64,000 nt of DNA from DAOTTY01 sp964451095 (GTDB lineage Bacteria > Chloroflexota > Anaerolineae > Aggregatilineales > Phototrophicaceae), in NCBI GenBank assembly GCA_964451095.1, contig CAYVGI010000007.1, positions 9,895-73,894 on the forward strand, written 5' to 3'. The notes beneath the pieces are model-generated. The model saw only the letters and a list, made by a program, of their open reading frames with translations, had not been told where the DNA came from and did no database searches. Each line of letters begins with the position of its first letter. Position 1 is the stretch's first letter. The position numbers were made by a program, and so were the translations under genes. This document shows positions 25,150 to 32,833 of the stretch, in pieces.

Positions 25150-26181
25150 GTGAGCAATACCATCGACCCCAACGGCATCCCGGTCGTTAGCCCGAACAGC
25201 GCGGGCTGGGAACCCGACCCCAAGCATCCGCGCCGCCGCCCACCGTGGATGAAAGTCCGTGCGCCGCAGGGTGAAACCTACCAGAACGTGCGCGACCTGA
25301 TGCGCAGCAAGGCGCTGCACACCGTGTGCGAGGAGGCAAACTGCCCGAACATCGGTGAGTGCTGGAACCGTGGCACCGCTACCTTCCTGATGATGGGCGA
25401 CACCTGCACGCGTTCCTGCGGCTTCTGTGACATTAAAACCGGGCGTCCGTCCCCGCTGGATTGGGCAGAACCGAACCGCGTGGCGGAGTCTGTACGGGCG
25501 ATGGGGCTGCGGCATGTGGTCATCACGTCTGTGAACCGCGATGAGCGTGCCGACGGCGGCGCACCGATCTTCGCCATGGTTATCCGTCGCATTCGCAAGC
25601 TCCAGCCCGGGTGCAGCATTGAGGTGCTCATTCCGGACTTCAAGGGCGACGACGCAGCACTCAAGATTGTCATGGACGCCCAGCCGGAAATCCTGAACCA
25701 TAACGTGGAAACGGTGCCGCGTCTGTTCAAGCAGGTGCAGCCCCAGGACGATTACCCGTGGGCGCTTACCACGCTGCGCAACGCCAAGCAGATGGATCCG
25801 CTGGTGTTGACCAAGAGCGGCATTATGGTTGGTCTCGGAGAGACGTTCGACGAAGTGGTTGACGTGATGGGCGACCTTGCAGATGCAGGCGTAGACATCC
25901 TCACCATCGGGCAGTACCTCTCGCCGGGGCAGGGCTACTTACCTATTGCCCGTTACTACACGCCGGAAGAGTTCGATAAGTTCATCGAGATCGGCAAGGA
26001 GATGGGTTTTAAGTGGGTGGAGAGCGGTCCGTTGGTGCGCAGCAGCTACCGCTCCGATGAGCAGGTGCGCCAGCTATCCCAGCTTGACTACATCCACCTG
26101 CGCTCCGCAGAGGATGCCACGACAAACAAGCGCTCCGCTGTGAAGGCAGTCCCCGCCGCAGATGACCCGGTGATGCGCTAA
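25150..26181 (+). CDS. lipA: Lipoyl synthase (radical SAM)
   Basis: LipA inserts two sulfur atoms into octanoyl groups on carrier proteins to make the lipoyl cofactor. This 343-residue protein has both iron-sulfur sites: the auxiliary cluster cysteines Cys60, Cys65 and Cys71 (CEEANCPNIGEC) and the radical SAM cysteines Cys86, Cys90 and Cys93 (CTRSCGFCDIKTGRP). Also present are HVVITSVNRDERADGGA, FKGDDAALKIV, HNVETVPRL, GLGETFDEVVDVM and the C-terminal serine region RSSYRSDEQ. The start is GTG 25150 with an AAGGAGAG site. No lipB, lplA or lipoylated-complex gene is adjacent. It is the most securely identified enzyme in the window. Confidence 0.98.
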   Translation: MSNTIDPNGIPVVSPNSAGWEPDPKHPRRRPPWMKVRAPQGETYQNVRDLMRSKALHTVCEEANCPNIGECWNRGTATFLMMGDTCTRSCGFCDIKTGRPSPLDWAEPNRVAESVRAMGLRHVVITSVNRDERADGGAPIFAMVIRRIRKLQPGCSIEVLIPDFKGDDAALKIVMDAQPEILNHNVETVPRLFKQVQPQDDYPWALTTLRNAKQMDPLVLTKSGIMVGLGETFDEVVDVMGDLADAGVDILTIGQYLSPGQGYLPIARYYTPEEFDKFIEIGKEMGFKWVESGPLVRSSYRSDEQVRQLSQLDYIHLRSAEDATTNKRSAVKAVPAADDPVMR

Positions 26182-26193
26182 CGCAGACACGAT

Positions 26194-26217
26194 AGCGGGG
26201 TGGTAAGTTGCCCCGCT
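26194..26217 (+). terminator. Hairpin downstream of lipA
   Basis: AGCGGGG (26194-26200) pairs with CCCCGCT (26211-26217) across a 10-base loop. No T-run follows. It sits 12 bases after the lipA stop and before the antitoxin gene. Confidence 0.5.
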
Positions 26218-26252
26218 TCGCCCAGGATAACCAGTTACGAACGGACACACCC

Positions 26253-26495
26253 ATGGTTACCAAAACAATCGACATCAGTACTACATCGCTAACACTGGAG
26301 AAGCTGCTTGAACAGCTCGAACCCGACACGGAAATCCTGCTCACAAGGGGGGGCGCTCCGCTGGCACGGGTAGAGGCTGTGCAAGAGCCACCCCAGCAGC
26401 AGGAGCGTATTCTGGGGCTGCATCGTGGAGAAATATGGATGAGCGATGACTTTGACGACGAGCTATCTGACGAGTTCTGGCTTGGTGACGATTAA
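26253..26495 (+). CDS. Putative antitoxin (Phd/YefM-like) of a VapC-type pair
   Basis: This 80-residue protein starts at ATG 26253 (MVTKTIDISTTSLTLEKLLE); an earlier in-frame ATG at 26208 falls inside the hairpin after lipA and is less likely. It has the short prevent-host-death-like N-terminus, a beta strand followed by LLEQLEPDTEILLTRGGAPL and ARVEAV, and then an acidic tail (SDDFDDELSDEFWLGDD) of the kind that binds a PIN toxin. Its stop overlaps the toxin start by one base (TAATG), a usual arrangement for toxin-antitoxin operons. The antitoxin would neutralise the toxin and repress the promoter; the assignment rests on size, N-terminal pattern and position. Confidence 0.82.
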   Translation: MVTKTIDISTTSLTLEKLLEQLEPDTEILLTRGGAPLARVEAVQEPPQQQERILGLHRGEIWMSDDFDDELSDEFWLGDD

Positions 26496-26881
26496 TGCGT
26501 GTTTTGTTGGACACAAGTGCTTTCCTGTGGGCAGCATCTGAACCAGAAAAGCTCTCGGTCAAAGCTCAAGACACAATAAGAGACGCGCAGAATCAACTTT
26601 TCTTCAGTCTCGCCAGTGTGTGGGAGATTCAAATAAAGGTTCAGCTACGAAAATTGAACCTCAAGAATCCTCTGCTCAGCACAATTGAGACGCAGCAGCA
26701 GAAAAACGGTATTCAACTTCTGGAGATTGAACTTCCGCACATTTTGGCACTAGCCGATATTGCGGATCACCATCGTGACCCCTTTGATCGCTTACTTGTG
26801 GCGCAGGCTCGTGCAGAATCACTCACGTTTATTACCAATGATGCGAAGATACAGCAGTACGACGTGACTTGGCTTTGGTGA
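26495..26881 (+). CDS. vapC: PIN-domain toxin (VapC family)
   Basis: The 128-residue PIN domain is complete. Visible acidic residues of the nuclease centre are Asp6 (MRVLLDTSAFLWA), Glu46-type (ASVWEIQIKV), Asp97 (HHRDPFDRLLVAQA) and the final Asp in FITNDAKIQQYDV. VapC toxins cut specific RNAs, commonly tRNAs, when freed from the antitoxin. The gene is clearly lower in GC than its surroundings and uses more A/T-ending codons, which suggests arrival by transfer. It starts one base inside the antitoxin stop. The next gene converges 3 bases after its end. Confidence 0.93.
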   Translation: MRVLLDTSAFLWAASEPEKLSVKAQDTIRDAQNQLFFSLASVWEIQIKVQLRKLNLKNPLLSTIETQQQKNGIQLLEIELPHILALADIADHHRDPFDRLLVAQARAESLTFITNDAKIQQYDVTWLW

Positions 26882-26884
26882 TCG

Positions 26885-27997
26885 TTACCTACCTGCCAGC
26901 GCTACATCGGACATAATCGGAATCAGTGAGGTGAGCGCCCAAAACGTGCTGTAGCGCAGCACAACCGGGTTGCGCCTGTGCGCTGCATACAAAATCAGCG
27001 CGATTTGCAGCCCCGCGATGAACCTGAGTATCGCATTCGGCTCTCGGTACGTGCTAAACGGCACAAACAGCATGATTCCTGCATTGACCACCAGCAGCGT
27101 TGTGAACCATGTCCAGGTGCCGCCGCGCCAGTCCCGCCAGCCCCGCCACAAACCCCATATCGTTGGCAGCACCACCGCCGGGATAATCAAGACCAGCAGT
27201 GCTAGCCCTGCCAGCAGGTTACCCGCCCCCAGAATGCGCAGCGCCCCCATGAACGGAATAAACTCGAAGCCCGTTGCACCTTCGCCGCCGCTGCCAACAC
27301 CAAACGCCCCCAGCCACACATTCAGCACCGCTTGCCACACGACGAACGGCATCAGCACGACAATACCGAACATGGTTGCCCGTGCTATCTGCCGCTCTAG
27401 CAGCAGGTGCAGCCCCACCGCCGCCGAAAACACGAGCGTCGTCTCTTTGGCGAGTGCCGCTGCCGCAAATGCCAGTGCCGCAAACGCAATTGAATCCCGG
27501 AATAAGAACCACGCGCCCACAATGCACAACCCGTAAGCAAGTGGCTCCGGCAGGGTGAGCCGAACCGCGCCCAACCCCGCCAAAGACAGTCCATATCCCA
27601 GCGCGTACCACCTGCTCACACCCATTGCCGCTAACATCTGCTCTAGCAGGATCATACCAACGGAAAGCACGATCAGGTTTGCCGCCAGCAGGGTGTAGGG
27701 CAGCAGCGGCGCTTGCCCCAGTGCCAGTAGCCAGCCCAGGGCGGGCAGTAAAATGCGCTGGTAGCGATAGGCGGGCACGTCAATTAGGGGCGCAGCGTTC
27801 GCCGGGTCGCGCGCGATGTAGTACACGAACTGTCCGTCGTAGCCCTCGCCCTCGTTGGGGTAATGGAACGCCTCGTCCGGGCTGAAGTCTACGCCCGGTG
27901 TGACCAGCGCGAGGGGGCTGCCAAACGCCCCAATCACATAGCCAGCATAGAGAAGCGTTGTTAAAATGACGACATAAACGGAACGTGCAATTCGCAT
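26885..27997 (-). CDS. Polytopic membrane protein, GT-C-like (possibly glycopolymer formation family)
   Basis: The protein has 370 residues and about nine to ten hydrophobic segments. The first extracytoplasmic loop contains GEGYDGQFVYYIARDP and then AYRYQRILLPALGWLLALG, phrases that recur in a family of bacterial membrane proteins linked by annotation to cell-surface glycopolymer formation. Later LAKETTLVFSAAVGLHLLLE is seen. The acidic loop after the first helix is where GT-C glycosyltransferases hold their catalytic aspartate (D in YDGQ or D in ARDP), so a lipid-phospho-sugar transferase role is plausible but not shown. It converges with vapC and diverges from the 28050 gene by 52 bases. 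Confidence 0.68.
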   Translation of the reverse strand: MRIARSVYVVILTTLLYAGYVIGAFGSPLALVTPGVDFSPDEAFHYPNEGEGYDGQFVYYIARDPANAAPLIDVPAYRYQRILLPALGWLLALGQAPLLPYTLLAANLIVLSVGMILLEQMLAAMGVSRWYALGYGLSLAGLGAVRLTLPEPLAYGLCIVGAWFLFRDSIAFAALAFAAAALAKETTLVFSAAVGLHLLLERQIARATMFGIVVLMPFVVWQAVLNVWLGAFGVGSGGEGATGFEFIPFMGALRILGAGNLLAGLALLVLIIPAVVLPTIWGLWRGWRDWRGGTWTWFTTLLVVNAGIMLFVPFSTYREPNAILRFIAGLQIALILYAAHRRNPVVLRYSTFWALTSLIPIMSDVALAGR

Positions 27998-28049
27998 TGG
28001 CGTGGTATCCTAAGGGTATGTTGTTCATCATTGTAACTTGGGGTTGATT

Positions 28050-28382
28050 ATGACAGAAGGCGCGGACTATCGCGATAAGTTTGACCGCTTCGCGCAGCAT
28101 GACTACCTGCAAATGCTGCTGCAAACACCCAGCTCAGAGATCATTCCCACCCTGTTCCTGGACCTGATGGATCAGGTCAATGCCATCCAGGGCAAGGCGG
28201 GCATCATCCTGGCGGAAGTGGAACGGTCGGAAATGGACGACGAGCCACTGGAAAGCATCCTCGTCAACAATAATGCCGTGCGCGTGCTGGAAAGCGCGGT
28301 AGACATGGCGAATGTACTCAAGGCGATGATGGAATACTACGAGCTTGCCTACAAGGATGACGATGCCGCGTTTGACAACTGA
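28050..28382 (+). CDS. Small uncharacterised helical protein
   Basis: This 110-residue protein starts at ATG 28050 (MTEGADYRDKFDRFAQHDYL). It has no membrane segment and is predicted to be almost fully helical and acidic. Residues 33-60 (IIPTLFLDLMDQVNAIQGKA then GIILAE) have the spacing of the first helix of a histidine-kinase dimerisation domain, such as LRTPLNAIIGFAEIL, but without the phospho-accepting histidine. No other domain is present. It overlaps the start of the following membrane-protein gene by 20 bases. It may be a dimerising or signalling adaptor; function unknown. Confidence 0.6.
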   Translation: MTEGADYRDKFDRFAQHDYLQMLLQTPSSEIIPTLFLDLMDQVNAIQGKAGIILAEVERSEMDDEPLESILVNNNAVRVLESAVDMANVLKAMMEYYELAYKDDDAAFDN

Positions 28383-29805
28383 GCGTGTAATGCAGGTCGC
28401 GCTGTTCCTGCTGATATTTGCCATGGCGATCCGCATCCCCACGGACACCGACACCTGGTGGCATATTCGCAGCGGTGCCCACACGCTTCAGCACGGGTTG
28501 ATATATGAAGACCCGTTTTCGTTCACCCGCAGCGACGCCGTGTGGATTAACCACAGTTGGGGTGCGCAGTTGCTCATCTACGGCGCGTACACGCTGCTGG
28601 GCAATGTCGGTTTGGCGCTGTACACCGCGCTGCTGGCAACGGCGGGTATGTTCTTTGTTTACATCACCTGTGCTGGCAGCACCTACCTGCGGGCATTTGC
28701 TGTCGTGTTGGGGGCGGCGGCGGCGGCGGTATTCTGGTCGCCCCGCCCACAGATGATCTCGTTTTTCCTCAGTACGGTGGTTCTGTATCTGTTGTTCCTC
28801 TACAAATTTCGCCAGATTGACCGTTTGTGGCTCATCCCTCCGCTGATGCTGCTGTGGGGCAACTTGCACGCGGGCTTTTCGATTGGGTTTATTTTCCTGG
28901 CGGGAATGATTGCTGGGGAGGTCGCGGCAAACGTATTCGGCAATGCAGGTGCAGTGCCCTGGCGTGGCGTGCGCAAGCTGGTCATCATTGGGCTGTTGAG
29001 CGCCGCGCTGATCATGATTAACCCGTATGGGTACCGAATGCTGCTGCTGCCATTCCAAACCGTCGGCATTGACGTGCTGCGCACCTATATCCAGGAGTGG
29101 CAGTCACCGAACTTTCAGCAGGCGCAGGTACTGCCATTTTTGGCGCTGCTGCTGCTGACGCTGGGCGCAGTCGGTGCGAGTTCGCGCCGCCTAACTTGGA
29201 CGAGCTTTGTGCTGCTGAGCGGTACTGCCTACATGGCGTTTGCCTACGGGCGCAATATCGCTGTGTTTGCTGTTGTTGCCACGCCCATTCTCACGTTCCA
29301 TGTGCACGCGCTGCTGCACGAACGCGGCTGGGACATCCGCCCGCGCCGATGGGTGCCGCGCAGCATGGGCATTATAAATGCGGTGTTCCTGGGGCTGATT
29401 GCTGCGGGGGCACTGGGCAAAATCGTGTTCACGCTGCAACCGGAGCGCGTGGCAGAAGCGCAGGCGGAGTTCTTGCCCGTGCGAGTGAGCGGTCACCTTG
29501 CCGATGCAGATAGCTTGCCCGGCAACATGTTTAACAACTACGATTGGGGTGGTTACCTGCTGTGGGCAGTGCCGGATGTGCCCGTGTTTGTGGATGGACG
29601 CACCGATTTGTACGGCAATGACTTCTTAACCGAGTACATCACTACTTACACGGCAAGCAACGACTGGCGCGAGGTGTTCGAGCGCTATGGCATTGGCACC
29701 GTGGTTGTTGCAGCCGGCACACCATTGCACGGCGCGCTTGCCAATGTGGATGACTGGATGCTCAGTTACGAGGATGAACAGGCGGTGGTGTATGTCCAAC
29801 GTTAA
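28363..29805 (+). CDS. Polytopic membrane protein of GT-C-like type
   Basis: The start chosen is ATG 28363 (MPRLTTERVMQVALFLLIFA) because AAGGA lies 5 bases upstream; it overlaps the previous gene. The 480-residue protein has about ten hydrophobic segments. The first outer loop has DTDTWWHIRSGAHTLQHG and PFSFTRSDAVWINHSWGAQL, a common bacterial family with a DTWWH motif near the N-terminus. The C-terminal soluble part has MFNNYDWGGYLLWAVPDVPV and FVDGRTDLYG, which occurs in many proteins of this family. The placement of acidic residues in the first loop resembles GT-C glycosyltransferases that use polyprenyl-phosphate sugars. The substrate is unknown. Confidence 0.72.
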   Translation: MPRLTTERVMQVALFLLIFAMAIRIPTDTDTWWHIRSGAHTLQHGLIYEDPFSFTRSDAVWINHSWGAQLLIYGAYTLLGNVGLALYTALLATAGMFFVYITCAGSTYLRAFAVVLGAAAAAVFWSPRPQMISFFLSTVVLYLLFLYKFRQIDRLWLIPPLMLLWGNLHAGFSIGFIFLAGMIAGEVAANVFGNAGAVPWRGVRKLVIIGLLSAALIMINPYGYRMLLLPFQTVGIDVLRTYIQEWQSPNFQQAQVLPFLALLLLTLGAVGASSRRLTWTSFVLLSGTAYMAFAYGRNIAVFAVVATPILTFHVHALLHERGWDIRPRRWVPRSMGIINAVFLGLIAAGALGKIVFTLQPERVAEAQAEFLPVRVSGHLADADSLPGNMFNNYDWGGYLLWAVPDVPVFVDGRTDLYGNDFLTEYITTYTASNDWREVFERYGIGTVVVAAGTPLHGALANVDDWMLSYEDEQAVVYVQR

Positions 29806-29901
29806 CCATTATCCACTCGCGGACGTATATGATTGCATTGTTGTGCGCTGTAAGGACGGGGCTTGTCTCGTCCGAGGGCGAAACAGGCAGGTAGAACACA
29901 A

Positions 29902-30453
29902 ATGACCACACAAGAGCAATTCCTCACCGTTGAACAATTCGATGGGTGGGTCAACGCACCAGAAAACGCGGACAAGCTATTTGAGTTCATTGGCGGGGAG
30001 ATTGTCGAAGTGCCATCCAATCCCTACGTATCGAAGATTGCCGGTCTCATCTTGACGTTCATCAATATGTATCTCTTTCAGCACGATATTGGGCACGTCA
30101 CGGGCAAAGGGGGCGGCTACATGGTATCCGGTGAGCGCTACGCCCCGGATGTCGCATTTATCTCCTATACGCGCCAGAAAGAACTGGCAACGTCTGGTTA
30201 CAACCCGAACCCGCCAGAACTCGCCATTGAGGTCGTTTCCAGCGAGAGCAAACAGGAACTCGAAACGCTCACCACCAAAGTCACCAACTATTTGGCAGCG
30301 GGAGCCGTTGTGTGGGTCGTCCGCCCAGAGCGCAAACAAATTAACGTTCACAAAACCGGCGAAAAGTTGCACAGGTTCCGCGAGAAAGACACCAATACAG
30401 GCGGGGGTGTGCTGCCCGGTTTCATGCTAGAACTCGCCAGGATATTCAAATAA
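29902..30453 (+). CDS. Uma2 family (DUF820) PD-(D/E)xK nuclease-like protein
   Basis: ATG 29902 gives MTTQEQFLTVEQFDGWVNAP, the usual start for this family; an upstream ATG at 29863 adds only polar residues. The 183-residue protein has the Uma2 pattern: FEFIGGEIVEVPSNP, GHVTGKGGGYMVSGERYAPD with VAFIS, PPELAIEVVSSESKQELETL and KVTNYLAAGAVVWVVRPERK. The Asp of APDVAFI and the Glu of AIEVVSS with the Lys two positions on form the nuclease-like triad. Uma2 genes are very common in Cyanobacteria and Chloroflexota in many copies, with unclear function. It stands between two membrane-protein genes. Confidence 0.93.
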   Translation: MTTQEQFLTVEQFDGWVNAPENADKLFEFIGGEIVEVPSNPYVSKIAGLILTFINMYLFQHDIGHVTGKGGGYMVSGERYAPDVAFISYTRQKELATSGYNPNPPELAIEVVSSESKQELETLTTKVTNYLAAGAVVWVVRPERKQINVHKTGEKLHRFREKDTNTGGGVLPGFMLELARIFK

Positions 30454-30457
30454 CCCC

Positions 30458-31693
30458 ATGCCGCCACTGCTCGCCAACTTTCGCACGCTGCTCATCCTGC
30501 ACATCGTCCTGCGCGTGACGCTGCTCATCGCGTATCAGCCGCTGCTGACCCCCGGCGGTGAACGTGGCGTGACCACAGGCGGCGACTTCTTGTACTACCA
30601 TGCGCTCTCCGTACAGACGGATGCCGGGCTGTACCCTTTCCGCGACTGGTGGAGCGAGTTCCCGCCGTTGTGGTCAGTGCTGGCAATCGGGTTGTACCGG
30701 GCACTGGGCGGGGATGTGCCCTATGGCACGTACGCGGCGGCGCTAGCGCTGACGATGCTGCTGTTCGACGCGGGCAACTTAGCATGGGTACGTGGGTTGG
30801 GCACGCAGCTTTATGGGGCGCAGGCAGGGACATCGCTTGCATGGGTTTACGCGCTGCTTGCCGCGCCAATGGTGTTCGCCTATTGGACGTTCGAGCCGAT
30901 GGTGGCATTTTTCCTGCTGGGTGGGTTGTGGCTGCTGCTACGCGGGCGTGATGTGTCCTCTGCTGTAATGGTTGCGTTCGGTATGCTGTCGAAGTTTGTG
31001 CCCGCGCTCATCTTTGGAGCGGTTGTGCGCTATCGCTCTGTACGGGGATCCGCCCTGTACATCGCGCTTGTGCTGGCGATATTCGCCGTGCCATACACGC
31101 TGCTGCTGGCGAACCCTGCCACCCGCGAGATGACATTGCCATCGCTGACGGCGCAGTTCAACAAGGCGAGCTATCAGACGGTTTGGGCGCTCATTGATGG
31201 CAACATGAGCACGGGCGTGTTTGGTTCAGTGGAGGAGCGAACCGACGTGAGCAACGCGACCCTGCCGCGCGGGGAACCCCCTGTGGTGCCGGGGGTGGTG
31301 CGCTTGGCAGTTGCGGGGACGCTGGGTTTGTTTGTGTTGCTGCGCACCCGCCGCGAGGACGCCCGTGGCGTGACGGCGTTTGTGCTTATCACACTGGTGA
31401 TTTTCTATTTGCAGTCGCAGGGATGGTCGCCGCAGTGGTTGGTGCAGATACTGCCGCTGACGCTGCTGTGCTTCCCCATGCAGCGCGGCGTGATGTTTTG
31501 CCTGTTGCTCACGCTACTCACGTTCGCGGAGTACCCTGCGCTGTTCGTCCGCACAGGGGATACGGGCGGCGAAATTGCGGGTGCGCTGGTGCTGCCATTT
31601 GCGCTGCTGGTGCTGTTGCGCACCGCGTTGCTGGTAGGGTTGGCGGTCGCGTTGTACCGCGTGCTGCGGCGCGAAGTCGTGACGGCGAATTAA
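30458..31693 (+). CDS. Polytopic membrane glycosyltransferase-like protein (GT-C type)
   Basis: The protein has 411 residues and about ten hydrophobic segments and starts 4 bases after the Uma2 stop. The first outer loop contains GGDFLYYHALSVQTDAGLYP then FRDWWSEFPPLWSVLAIGLY. The acidic residue of GGDF and the E/P-rich segment are typical of mannosyltransferase-like GT-C proteins. Later parts have AYWTFEPMVAFFLLGGLWLL and LSKFVPALIFGAVV, where K-F-P after the helix is common in DUF2029/PIG-M-like proteins. It probably transfers a sugar from a polyprenyl-phosphate donor outside the membrane. Acceptor unknown. Confidence 0.73.
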   Translation: MPPLLANFRTLLILHIVLRVTLLIAYQPLLTPGGERGVTTGGDFLYYHALSVQTDAGLYPFRDWWSEFPPLWSVLAIGLYRALGGDVPYGTYAAALALTMLLFDAGNLAWVRGLGTQLYGAQAGTSLAWVYALLAAPMVFAYWTFEPMVAFFLLGGLWLLLRGRDVSSAVMVAFGMLSKFVPALIFGAVVRYRSVRGSALYIALVLAIFAVPYTLLLANPATREMTLPSLTAQFNKASYQTVWALIDGNMSTGVFGSVEERTDVSNATLPRGEPPVVPGVVRLAVAGTLGLFVLLRTRREDARGVTAFVLITLVIFYLQSQGWSPQWLVQILPLTLLCFPMQRGVMFCLLLTLLTFAEYPALFVRTGDTGGEIAGALVLPFALLVLLRTALLVGLAVALYRVLRREVVTAN

Positions 31694-31711
31694 GGCGAAA
31701 TCTGCAATTCG

Positions 31712-31720
31712 TGATATGAT
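31712..31720 (+). promoter_or_regulatory. Putative extended -10 promoter of the DUF4177 gene
   Basis: TG-A-TATGAT at 31712-31720 is an extended -10 form, 63 bases upstream of the next ATG. No clear -35 precedes it. Confidence 0.4.
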
Positions 31721-31782
31721 AAGCGCAGGACTTATTGCCAGACCCACCTGCTGATAGCTACAAAAGTGCCGAAGGAGATGTT

Positions 31783-32016
31783 ATGCAAATCCAACGCTGG
31801 GAATACATGACGATGAGCTACAAGCGTCACTATGGGCGTACAGACTACCGCATCAACGGGACGAAAGAACCCAAGCTGAAAGACAAAGTACTAGCAGACG
31901 TCATGAACCTTTTGGGTGCCCAGGGCTGGGAACTGGTGGGCATCTCCAACCCGGAGGAAAACGAGTTCACATTCAAGCGCCCAAGAGTCGCCAAGAAAGC
32001 ACCCCAGCAGGCGTAA
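31783..32016 (+). CDS. DUF4177 domain protein
   Basis: This 77-residue protein starts at ATG 31783 with a strong AAGGAG site. It carries the DUF4177 pattern: an N-terminal strand RWEYMTMSYKRHY, then a helix and LNLLGAQGWELVGISNP-like core (MNLLGAQGWELVGISN), and EFTFKRPR at the end. DUF4177 proteins are small, widespread and without assigned function. The same domain ends the next gene, 54 bases downstream, so the two probably form one operon of related proteins. Confidence 0.85.
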   Translation: MQIQRWEYMTMSYKRHYGRTDYRINGTKEPKLKDKVLADVMNLLGAQGWELVGISNPEENEFTFKRPRVAKKAPQQA

Positions 32017-32070
32017 ACCCGCCCCAGATGCATCTTTTTGCCATCACGCACACCTGAGAGATAAACCCGC

Positions 32071-32820
32071 ATGTCTAGACAACTCCTCGAACGTGCCCAC
32101 GACCTGATTGTTGAGCGCCATTACGACGAGGCACGCGATATCCTGCTGCAACTGCAAGATCGCAGTTCCACGGCGCGGCGCTGGCTAGAAAACCTCAACC
32201 GCATAGACGAACCCGACCCGGAACCACAACCCACTGTAGACGACGACCAACCCGAAAGCGTGGGCGGCATCACATTGGGTGATTTTGAGTCTGATGCCAG
32301 CATCATCGACGAAGACATCGCGCAGGACGCCGAGCTAGCCCCCATTAATTCTGAGCCGCCCCCAGAACCGATGATGACGGCAGCATCTGCGCCGATGCCA
32401 ACAGAGGCTGAAGACGTGGTGGCAATCGACACGCCTGCCGACAGCGGACTTACTGTGCAAACGGAACCCCGCCCCGTGCCGCAGAACGTCGCCATCCCCG
32501 TGGATGAATCTCCGATGCCGACGGCACCCATGGACGATGATTTGCTGCCCATTGACGAAATGGCAGATGTGATTCCCACAGAGGATGTCGCCATTGATGA
32601 CGGTGTATCCCGCTGGGAGTACCGCGAGGTAGTGTTGAAGACATGGCACCAGCACATCGACAACATTGAGTATGCGCTGGAACAGGGCGGCGAGAAGATC
32701 ACGATTGAGGACGCCTACACCAAGCTGCTCAACGAGAGCGGTGCCCAGGGCTGGGAGGTCGTCCGCGAGGAGGTGCTACCCCAGCAGTACGTCCGTCTGC
32801 TGATGAAACGCCGTCGTTAA
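32071..32820 (+). CDS. Helical/disordered protein ending in a DUF4177-like domain
   Basis: The 249-residue protein has three parts. Residues 1-50 form a helical hairpin like one TPR unit (LLERAHDLIVERHYDEARDI, LLQLQDRSSTARRWLENLNR). Residues 50-175 are acidic, proline-rich and low in complexity, probably disordered. Residues 180-249 match the previous protein: RWEYREVVLKTWHQHIDNIE, KLLNESGAQGWEVVREEVLP and a final YVRLLMKRRR. The AQGWE(L/V)V core is the DUF4177 signature. It is cytoplasmic with no signal. The fusion suggests a scaffold that binds via the TPR-like end. Confidence 0.8.
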   Translation: MSRQLLERAHDLIVERHYDEARDILLQLQDRSSTARRWLENLNRIDEPDPEPQPTVDDDQPESVGGITLGDFESDASIIDEDIAQDAELAPINSEPPPEPMMTAASAPMPTEAEDVVAIDTPADSGLTVQTEPRPVPQNVAIPVDESPMPTAPMDDDLLPIDEMADVIPTEDVAIDDGVSRWEYREVVLKTWHQHIDNIEYALEQGGEKITIEDAYTKLLNESGAQGWEVVREEVLPQQYVRLLMKRRR

Positions 32821-32833
32821 GGGGTACAACCAC

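Noticed and set aside
24916..25701. Upstream extension of the SnoaL-like gene (minus strand)
   Set aside because: It runs antisense through lipA; the signal peptide and ribosome site at 24915 fix the true start.
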